From: Clarkia xantiana subsp. parviflora
Taxonomy: Eukaryota; Streptophyta; Magnoliopsida; Myrtales; Onagraceae
Direction of reading: 5' to 3'
Length of the DNA: 64,000 nt
Assembly (NCBI GenBank): GCA_036873135.1
Contig: JAPTYO010000026.1
Coordinates: forward strand, 3,204,001 to 3,268,000
Made by a program: the position numbers and the translations under genes. The notes under the pieces were generated by a model that did no database searches, was not told where the DNA came from, and saw nothing but the letters and a program-made list of their open reading frames with translations. The stretch's first letter is position 1, and each line of letters begins with the position of its first letter. This document shows, piece by piece, positions 56,588-64,000 of the stretch.

Positions 56588-56694
56588 GTGGTTTGTATTG
56601 TAATGATAATATTTTGAGATTTGAAGTAATATTTGAATAAAATGAATTGGAATTTTGAGTTTATGATTCTTATGACATCATAATGTTTAAATTA
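56588..56694 (+). other. Copia G 3' UTR, first part
   Basis: Short AT-rich sequence after the RNase H stop, collinear with 62850-62955 of P. Bases 56690-56694 are the left TSD copy AATTA of Gypsy F. Confidence 0.8.
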
Positions 56695-56885
56695 TGTTAA
56701 GTCTGCTTCCACTTGGGTAACTTCGGGCTTCTCTCCCACGAACGGGCTCTGGATGTGTGCACAGGAACGGGTATCTGTCTGTATGCCTCAAACCTTGAGA
56801 CACGATCCTCGAACTGATCTTCAAATTCCCGATCTTCACCCTGAGACACGATCCGCGAACCTTGAGAAACGATCCTCGAACCGAT
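56695..56885 (-). repeat. Gypsy F 3' LTR, end fragment
   Basis: Matches the end of the complete LTR (59265 onward: TGTTAAGTCTGCTTCC on +). It is fused straight to the RNase H frame near 56885. GAGACACGATCC-type sequence is repeated two or three times at the junction. Confidence 0.85.
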
Positions 56886-58110
56886 CCAATGCTTGTCCCT
56901 TGATTGCTGTTCGTGGTGCAAAGTGAATGCGGAATTCACTTAGCTCGATTGACCACTTTGTTAATTTTCCTGACATGTTTGGCTTTGACAGGATGTGCTT
57001 CAAGGGTTGGTCCGTCAGGACTGTTATCTCGTGCGCATGGAAGTATGGTCTCAATTTCCTTGCCGCCACTATGAGAGCATATAGGTACTTCTCGATTGGC
57101 ATATAATTCACTTCGTATTTTGCCAGGATCTTGCTCACGTAGTATACTGGGAGCTGTGTAGTCCCTTTTTGCTTAACGAGTACCGAGCTGACTGCAGTAT
57201 TGCTTACGGATATGTACAGGTAGAGCGGCTCGCCTTGTATTGGTTTTGCTAACGCTGGGAACGTTCGCAGGTGCTGCTTCAATTGTTGGAATGCTTCTTC
57301 ACATAGTGGTGTCCACTCGAACTTCTTGTTTGCACGAAGCACTTGGCAGAATGGAAGGTATTTGTCTCCTATTCTTGCGAGGAACCTGTTAAGAGCTGCT
57401 AAACGTCCATTCTGTTGTTGGAATTCTTTGTGCTTCTTGGGAGACTCCATTTCTTCTATCGCCTTTACTTTTTCCAGGTTTGCTTCGATCCCTCTTTCAC
57501 TGACCATGAAGCCAAGAACTTTTCCTGATTGCACGCCAAAGGCACACTTTGTTGGATTTAATATGACTTGGAATTCTCCCATTCTTTTGAACATATGGCG
57601 GAGGTTATCGGCATGGTTACGCCTTTTTGTCGACTTAACGACCATGTCATCAACGTATGCTTCCATGATTTTCCCGATCATATCTCCGAAGATTGTGTTG
57701 ACCATACGCTGGTATGTTGCTCCAGCACTAATTAGTCCAAATGGCATGACCTTGTAATTGTAGATCTCGCTGTCTGCGTAAAATGAAGTGTGAGGTGTGT
57801 CTTGTTCCGCCATTGGAACTTGGTTGTATCCTAAATACGCATCCATTACTGACATTAGCTCGTATCATGCGGTGGCATCTACTAGTTGGTCGATCCTTGG
57901 CAGCAGATATGAATCCTTTGGACATGCGTTGTTGAGGTCTCTGTAGTCGATACACATTCTCATCTTGCCGTTAGGCTTGGGTACCAAAACTGGATTCCCA
58001 ACCCATGTTTGGTATTGCGACTCTTCAATGAAGCCCGCGTTCAGCAACTAGCCCACTTCTTCTCGTATTGCGAGCTTTTTGTCTCCCCCAATGGTCGTAG
58101 TTTTTGTGTT
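56886..58110 (-). pseudogene. Gypsy F reverse transcriptase and RNase H (Tat-like)
   Basis: Minus strand. LLNAGFIEESQYQTWVGNPV and RMCIDYRDLNNACPKDSY lie in 58047-57865, and the rest in 57855-56886: MDAYLGYNQVPM, MPFGLISAGATYQRM, active site YVDDMVVKS, then RNase H blocks YLYISVSNTAVSSVL, PYFHAHEITVLTDQPLKH and FAPRTAIKGQAL. One nonsense change (near 57864) splits the RT and another lies near 58049. The frame ends where Tat elements normally continue into a second RNase H and integrase. Confidence 0.92.
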
Positions 58111-58203
58111 ATAGGTCTGGATCCTGGTTTGATGTTGAGCTTGTGAGAGATTATGTTTGGGCTTATTCCTGGAATAACGCTTGGTGACCATGCGAACAGC
58201 TCC
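58111..58203 (-). other. Protease-RT spacer (Gypsy F)
   Basis: Coding remnant with a frameshift. No separate domain. Confidence 0.4.
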
Positions 58204-58923
58204 TTATACTGTACTAGAAGGGCCTTGATTTTCTATCACTTCATCTTCTGACAGTGATTCTCCCACTCGAACCATCCTTTCTGGCTCATCGATCTTGATT
58301 TCTTGCAATGCTTCAACAGGAGCAGGACGTGCATGATCCACCCTTGGGTCTTCATCAATGATGGGAATTCCGCAATTTTTTGTCTTGTCCCCATGTTGGA
58401 GTGCAACCTTGTAGCAGTCTTTTGACAGCTGCTGATCTCCCTTCACTTCACCAACTCCTGCCTTTGTTAGAAACTTGACTTTTTTGTGTGATGTTGATTC
58501 TATCATACCCCACTTGTTCATGGTTGTGTATCCCATGATTCCATTATATGCGTCAAGCTTTTCTACGATCACGAATGGTACGTCTATTTGGAGCTGTTGC
58601 TCTCCTTCTCCTATGATGACTGGCATAGTTATAAATCCTAGCGGGTAGCTTGCATCTCCCATGAATCCCACCAAGGGTGAGTCCATTCTTTTGACGTGCC
58701 TCTTTCTCCGCAGGGCTAAAATGATAGCCTTTGTAATGATGTTGGGCGAACTTCCACCATCTACCATAATACGCTTAACGTCCATGCCATCGATTGTCAC
58801 AGTTATAACCAACGCGTCGGTGTGCGGGTGCACAATGTGGTCTTTGTATTTTGATGAAAAGCCAATGACGTCTTTCGAGCAAGCATCCTCTTCGTCGGCA
58901 TCTATCATGACAGTATACTTCAT
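58204..58923 (-). CDS. Gypsy F retropepsin-like protease region
   Basis: 240 codons open on the minus strand. PHTDALVITVTIDGMDVKR precedes the active-site core MVDGGSSPNII, followed by LVGFMGDASYPLGF, then EKLDAYNGIMGYTTMN and an acidic tail leading towards RT. The catalytic Asp is present. It is part of a longer gag-pol frame interrupted on both sides, so it is not a complete gene. Block order equals that in A and L. Confidence 0.85.
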   Translation of the reverse strand: MKYTVMIDADEEDACSKDVIGFSSKYKDHIVHPHTDALVITVTIDGMDVKRIMVDGGSSPNIITKAIILALRRKRHVKRMDSPLVGFMGDASYPLGFITMPVIIGEGEQQLQIDVPFVIVEKLDAYNGIMGYTTMNKWGMIESTSHKKVKFLTKAGVGEVKGDQQLSKDCYKVALQHGDKTKNCGIPIIDEDPRVDHARPAPVEALQEIKIDEPERMVRVGESLSEDEVIENQGPSSTV

Positions 58924-59264
58924 GTCAGCATTCTAGCATATGCGCTTTGTGCGGGTAGCGTATATTTATCGTTCATACGACGTTTATCCTCCGGCTCCAA
59001 AGCCTCCGTGGATCACGTGCACATTTTCCATCTTCTCCATAAAGGATGCATCGTACGCATTTTGGACTTCACAGCCATACTGTGCGGAAGGCACATTTGT
59101 GGACGGTACGGTTGAAGCGGTGAATCTTGTGTCTGGAATGTGAGAACGTCTTGATTGGCTTCTCGTTGGCTTCGACTTGCCTGCACCCGCCTTCTTTGGT
59201 CGTCTCCCTGTCATAGCTTGCGGTATGAACGGCTTTTTGTTCGAATCATGCTGACGGCGCAAAA
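58924..59264 (-). pseudogene. gag: Gypsy F gag remnant and primer site
   Basis: The frame entering from the LTR encodes KKPFIPQAMTGRRPKKAGAG and later MEKMENVHVIHGGFGAG, the segment that precedes the protease. The capsid and knuckle are deleted. Next to the LTR (59240-59264) the minus strand reads TTTTGCGCCGTCAGCATGAT, a diverged version of the C-element PBS. Confidence 0.65.
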
Positions 59265-59946
59265 TGTTAAGTCTGCTTCCACTTGGGTAACTTCGGGCTT
59301 CTCTCCCACGAACGGGCTCTGGATGTGTGCACATGAACGGGTATCTGTCTGTATGCCGCGAACCTTGAGACACGATCCTTAAACTGATCTCCAACTTCCC
59401 GACTTTGATCTCTCGAACTCCGGGTCCTGCAGAAGGGGCAGTAACCAGCGTGGAAGATCGGGGGAATGCTGGTTGGGCCCTCTCCGACGCTCAAGTCAAA
59501 ATCTTTAGAGAGAGAAAGCCTTTTTAGAGAGAAGTCAGAGCTCGAAATGCCAGAATGAGGGAATTGTTTAAAATGGGAGACCTAGGCCCCTATTTATAGG
59601 GAACCAAAGGATCTTGCCCATTTTTGAACGGTTTGATGTCGGTATATAGGAAAACGTATACCGTCATCAAGGTGGACTATGCGCGCACTGACTTCTCGTA
59701 CTTGGCCAAATAATCGGGATAAGCGCGCGGAGAACGTCGGTGACCCGGACCTACCCGGATTGTTTAGCAATCCGAAGCGGGTCCGGATTGCCTTAGGGCA
59801 ATCCGGAAGTCCCCCGGTCCGGGTACTCCGCGTATTCCGGACCGTTTAGGACTTGGGTGTCCGCGGAAGCGTTCTTTTACGGGTTGTGGAGTATTTTGTG
59901 AGGCCCGAAATGTAAATACGAACCCGAATTGGACAGATATCTAACA
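59265..59946 (-). repeat. Gypsy F complete LTR (central)
   Basis: 682 bp. Minus strand TGTTAGATATCTGTCC...GCAGACTTAACA. TCCCTATAAATAGGGG near 59587-59603 is the TATA region. A PBS lies on one side and a PPT (GACTCGGGGGCAAG) on the other, so it is at once a 5' LTR and a 3' LTR. Confidence 0.9.
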
Positions 59947-60776
59947 CTTGCCCCCGAGTCAAGTAGTGCTTCAAAACCCATGCTTGACTCTTTTTAAGAT
60001 AAGATATTCGTCCAATTTAGGTTTTGTACTGACCTCTGGGGTGGCCTGTTTGTCAATTCGAGTGTTGGGATCATAAATTTGACCAACTTCAATTTTCCGC
60101 CGTATGTACGTAATCTGTTTATAGGGTTAGCGTAGCGGGCAATATGCGTATAACAACATGCAATTATATTCGCAATATCATGTAATGAATGAAATACTTG
60201 TAATAATAAAGAATTATACAACGTGATAATATCATGGTACATGATGTAAGCATATAACACGTTGTAAACATGTAGATGACGACATAGTAAACGGAGGACG
60301 TAATCATACAATAAGCAAAACACTTAGAATAATACGAAATTTGAGAGCACGTACGCAATCATTAAGCATGGTGTAAATATAAGACATGATGTAAACATGA
60401 AATTCATACTTAGATTATAAAAATAATCACATAACAACCATGAGTTAGCATATTGTACATATAAAAATAATAACATGCGTAATGATCTACGAAGCGTGTC
60501 ATGCAACATTAGGGAGCATGTATGTAAAACAAGCATAGAAGAGATATAAGTATGCTTATACATGATACTAAGGACTTGTGTGAAAATAGATATTAGTTTA
60601 GTCCTTAGCACATGGTGTAGATACTATTAATGAGAATTAGGAGAGAGAGTAGTCATTAGCTTACATCCTCCCTTGATAGTTTTTCAAGATGCTCTCCTTG
60701 CTTGTTGAAGAAGGAGTTCATGGAGGTGTGAATTTGGAGTAGTCACATCATATTTGACATTGATCAAGGTCTAATC
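59947..60776 (-). other. Gypsy F 3' internal end
   Basis: Starts at the PPT beside the central LTR. The rest is AT-rich with CATGTATGT-like low complexity and no gene. Open frames on the minus strand are not homologous to any domain I know. Confidence 0.6.
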
Positions 60777-61108
60777 GTTCCCAGTTTTTAACGGTTTGAT
60801 GCCGGTATAAAGGAAAACGTATACCGTCATCAAGGTGGACTATGCGCGCACTGACTTCTCGTACTTGGCCAAATAATCGGGATAAGCGCGCGGAGAACGT
60901 CGGTAACCCGGACCTACCCGGATTGTTTAGCAATCAGGATCGGGTCCGGATTGCCTTAGGGCAATCCGGAAGTCCCCCGGTCCGGTACTCCGCGTATTCC
61001 GGACCGTTTTGGACTTGGGTGTCCGCGGAAGCGTTCTTTTACGGGATTTGGAGTATTTCGTGAGGCCCGAAATGTAAATACAAACCCGAATTGGATAGAT
61101 ATCTGAAA
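60777..61108 (-). repeat. Gypsy F outer LTR, first part
   Basis: Matches 59620-59946 closely. It begins at 61108 with a mutated end (ATATCTGAAA in place of ATATCTAACA on +) and is joined to internal sequence at about 60777, with the TATA and downstream parts deleted. Confidence 0.87.
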
Positions 61109-62121
61109 AATTATATCGGATTTTTTACGGTCTATAAACTTGTCGTAGGAGGGTCAAACTCCAAAAATGAAATAATGTCGAATGTGTGCCAAGCCTCGTC
61201 ACATAGGCTCGGCCGTCTTGATGGAGAGGGGGACCTCTACCATATCAAGACCAACTAAGAACCACGGTGGCAAATCTGGTTAAGCAAAATGATCATTTCG
61301 TTTCGGGGTAACACGACGTGATCTAAGTTCTGCAAATCGCCGTAACGAACTTTATTCGTTAAATAACCACATACTGGGCCAGATGACGAATTTGCGTTAG
61401 CATATGACATTTCCCACTCCTGTCTAAATTCAGGTTATGCTATCGACGCGCACTTCGTACTACGCGTGTCATGTTCGACCACAGGGTTAGGCTCGGTTGT
61501 GCTAGGAAGAGTCCATGAGGTTCCAATGGGCACAAATTCTTTACCTTGAGTGTGTGACTGATCCCGGATGTTATATGAAGAAGCATCCAAAGTATCCTCA
61601 CGGACTCGGAACTCATACCTAAGATCAAGCTCAATTTTCGCTTCACGTCATACGAGCGTAGTGCTGAACAAAAAGGACCAGGGACCACGTCTTTGGAAAC
61701 CGGTTAGGTTTGACTAATGGTATGAGCGATGGGGATGGTCAAGTACACATGTAATTCTCCGACTCTTGTATTCACTAGGTTGCCAACAGCCTTATATTAG
61801 TCGATGGTTGTGAATATTTGTACGGATGCCTTGAAGGAGTATTCCTAAATGGGAACTAGGCAATTGGAGAATGACAGTTGACCTAGGATACAGCGCGGCA
61901 CTTTATTATTTTTCCACAGGTTGATAAGACATGAGGAATCAACGTTCCGCGAGCGCTACAACACTCCTAACAGGTGAGTAGCATTCTGCCTGTCGTGTCC
62001 GCCGGTCGCACGACAAATCTCGTATGAACTATTCAGAGTATGGACTGGATCAAAGATCAAATGTTGATGTGTTGGTCGACAACATATTAATAGAAACCCT
62101 CCCATTCCGGCGAGTGGGAGC
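61109..62121 (+). other. Copia G 3' UTR, second part, with polypurine tract
   Basis: Resumes after Gypsy F. About 1 kb collinear with 62956-63966 (P), 22662-23635 (J) and, in reverse, 10798-11830 (K). It ends GGCGAGTGGGAGC at the LTR. No coding frame is shared among the copies. Confidence 0.82.
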
Positions 62122-62668
62122 TGTTAGCATTTGGATAATGGGCCGCCGTAATTGGGAGCCCATTAATTATAGATTGTTACCTAAGAAATTGGGTAATGTC
62201 ACATTAGGGATTTTGGGCTAGGCCTAAAATCCCAATTGACATGAGAGGCCCAAAATTAGGCCTCCCTTCTCTAGCATGGCCGACCGAAGTATGCTTTAGG
62301 GCAAAGTGGACTTTTTTTCCACTTTGCTCCTCTTATAAATAGAGAGTATTAGGATTAATTTAGGGTTAATCCCTTTCATCCTTTGTGTTAAGAAAAAAAT
62401 AAAACCCTCCTCCCTATTACTTAATAGTTTCGACCGAACCTATATAAAGCCAAGGAGGTGCCAAATTGTGTCAAGCAATTTACTCCATTGATCCATCCCC
62501 GTGAAGAATCGACTGGGGGTTTGCTGTGGAGCATAATTTGGTAGGGCTTCTCTAACAAGAACCTCTACGGGAACCGTCCGGCGGATCGAGAACTCCCCTC
62601 AAGCGATCCAAGGTTACCAAGAACGTATATTGTTTTGTTTTCGTTGTATTTAGCCCCGTAAACCTACA
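62122..62668 (+). repeat. Copia G 3' LTR
   Basis: 547 bp, TGTTAGCATTTGG...AACCTACA. It has TCTTATAAATAGAG near 62331 and TTCGACCGAACC. It lacks about 45 bp present near the end of the 5' LTR (around 9935-9990). TSD TAAGT follows at 62669-62673. Confidence 0.93.
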
Positions 62669-62850
62669 TAAGTACCATAGCAGGACGAAACACATATATA
62701 TAAAATACAATTATGCTAAGAATATGGTTGTGGAAAAATTAATCACATTGGAAAACTTGTCCACTGAAAGTATAATGGCAGATCCATTACCAAACATTTA
62801 TGCAGGGATGTTTTCGAAAAGCATGTGATAATGCTATGACTACGTAGGGT
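62669..62850 (+). pseudogene. Copia P RNase H, C-terminal part
   Basis: Continues the frame broken at 242: YHSRTKHIYIKYNYAKNM, ENLSTESIMADPL, then a decayed C-terminus. A deletion or shift follows ADPL. Confidence 0.88.
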
Positions 62851-63966
62851 TTAAGTGGCTTGTATTTTGATGATAACATTTTGAGATTGATAGAAATATT
62901 TGAATAAAATGTATCACATTTTTATTTTGTGATTTAAACGACGTCATAATGTTTGAATTACATCAGATTTTTACGGTCTATAAACTAGTCGTAGGAGGGA
63001 CAACCTCTAGAATAAAATAATTTCGATTGTGAGCCAAGCCTCGTCACACAAGCTCGGCCGTCCTGACGGAGAGAAGGACCTCTACCATATCAAGACCAGT
63101 TACGAACCACAGTGGCAAACCTGGTTAAGCAGAACAATCATTTGGTTTCGGGGTAACACGACATTATCCAAGTTTTGCAAATCGCCATGACAAACTTTTT
63201 TCGTCAGTTAACCACATTCTGGGCCAGATGACAAATCTGTGATAGCATGTGACATTTCCCACTCCAGGATAAATTTCAGGTTATGCTATCGACTCGCGCT
63301 TCATACTTCGTGTGCTATGTTCGACCACGGGGTTAGGCTCGGTTGTATTAGACAGAACCCACGAGATTCGGATGAGCACAAACTTCTTCACCTTGCGCGT
63401 GTGACTGATCCCATATGCTTTATGAAGAAGCATCCAATGTATCCTCACCGACTCAGAACTCATACCTAAGGTCAAGCTCAATGTTCGCTTCTGGGCGTAC
63501 GAGCGTAGTGCTGAACAAATGGGAAAAGTGACCAAGTCTTTGGAAACCGGTTGTGTTTTCACTAAGGGTATGAGTGATGGGGATGTTCATGTACACCTGT
63601 AATTCTCCGACTCTTGTATTCACTAGGTGGCCACCAGCCTGATATTAGTTGAAGGTTTTGAATACTTGCACGGATGCCTTGAAGGAGTATTCCTATGTTG
63701 AAACTGGGTAATTGGAGAATGACAGTTGGACTAGGATACGGCCCAGCACAATATTGTTTTCACATGTTGATTAAAGATAGGGAATCAATGTTCTGCAGGC
63801 GCTACAACACTCCTAAGGGATGAGTAGCATGATGCCCATCGTGTCCTCCGGTCGCACGGAAAACCTCGTATGAACTATTCCAAAGCAGGGCTGGACTGAA
63901 GACAAATGTTGATGTGTTGGTCGATGATATATTAATAGGCACCCTCCCTTTCCGACGAGTGGGAGC
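62851..63966 (+). other. Copia P 3' UTR with polypurine tract
   Basis: About 1.1 kb collinear with the 3' UTRs of G, J and K. Ends CGAGTGGGAGC. Because P is not interrupted here, it shows the empty site of Gypsy F (GTTTGAATTACATCAG, about 62950). No gene. Confidence 0.82.
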
Positions 63967-64000
63967 TGTTAGCATTTGGAGATTGGGCCAACGTAATAAG
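63967..64000 (+). repeat. Copia P 3' LTR, start
   Basis: TGTTAGCATTTGGAGATTGG and onward, the first 34 bp of an LTR of the G/P subfamily, cut by the window end. Confidence 0.9.

Larger units (their letters stand above)
56695..61108 (-). mobile_element. Gypsy F: Tat-like element with rearranged LTRs
   Basis: Minus strand between TSD copies AATTA (56690-56694 and 61109-61113). Removing it gives a Copia G 3' UTR that matches P. From high to low coordinates: partial LTR (61108-60777), a 3' internal end with PPT (60776-59947), a complete LTR (59946-59265), PBS, gag end, protease, RT and RNase H (59264-56886), then an LTR end fragment (56885-56695). This LTR-internal-LTR-internal-LTR structure in one TSD pair indicates recombination plus two deletions. 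Integrase is lost. Confidence 0.88.
243..62668 (+). mobile_element. Copia G: Ty1/copia LTR retrotransposon carrying all inner insertions
   Basis: The element begins with a TGTTAGCATTTGG LTR at 243 and ends with the matching LTR at 62668 (...AACCTACA). It is flanked by the 5-bp TSD TAAGT at 238-242 and 62669-62673. Its own sequence survives in pieces: 243-490, 9681-10199, 26776-about 28304, 46770-48981, 54243-56694 and 61109-62668. In order these carry the 5' LTR, PBS, leader, gag, protease, pre-integrase domain, integrase, RT, RNase H, 3' UTR and 3' LTR. This is autonomous copia order, but it is defective through insertions, frameshifts and stops. Confidence 0.93.

Noticed and set aside
58940..59394. 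Plus-strand frames opposite gag/protease of F as a further antisense gene
   Set aside because: They are short, without splice sites or homology to the antisense genes of A and L, and lie opposite real coding sequence.

Overview
The window is plant nuclear DNA made almost entirely of transposable elements. I find no host gene, tRNA or rRNA. The evidence for a plant is Ty1/copia elements with an initiator-Met-type primer site, Ty3/gypsy elements with Tat-like gag, protease and RT, a plant-type hAT transposase, a TTA-flanked MITE and the plant Transposase_28 (PF04195) family. I cannot name the species from sequence alone. Element letters below are mine.

The layout is a set of nested insertions, worked out from target-site duplications (TSDs) and from host reading frames that resume on the far side of each insert. 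The outermost unit is Copia P. Its RNase H is cut at 242 and resumes at 62669, and its 3' LTR starts at 63967. Inside it lies Copia G (+, 243-62668, TSD TAAGT). G is interrupted by: Gypsy A (-, 491-9680, TSD AATCC) within its 5' LTR; Copia K (-, 10200-26775, TSD GATCT) in its leader; a 415-bp MITE (27059-27473, TSD TTA); Gypsy L (+, about 28305-46769, left end lost); Gypsy D (+, 48982-54242, 5'-truncated) in its integrase; and Gypsy F (-, 56695-61108, TSD AATTA) after its RNase H. Copia K carries a hAT element (about 12138-16078) and Copia J (+, 16181-24231). Gypsy L carries Gypsy C (+, 36931-45671, TSD CATGC).

Two kinds of gypsy element are present. F carries RT and RNase H of the Tat type. 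A, L, C and D have no RT, RNase H or integrase. A and L encode gag, a retropepsin-like domain and then a second gag-like domain; C keeps only traces of these, and D, being 5'-truncated, none. Past these comes a tandem-repeat array and then a spliced gene on the opposite strand. Where its 5' part survives, in A and L, that gene carries a Transposase_28-like domain. The convergent layout is shared by families with unrelated LTR and array sequences. It is the most interesting system here: non-autonomous elements with a conserved antisense cargo gene.

Most coding regions are broken by stops or frameshifts. The exception is the hAT transposase, whose three exons join into an open frame of about 739 codons. 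Copia J and K share a non-coding block where gag, protease and integrase should be, so they look like a non-autonomous copia subfamily. LTR and array copy-number differences among A, C and D record slippage or unequal exchange.
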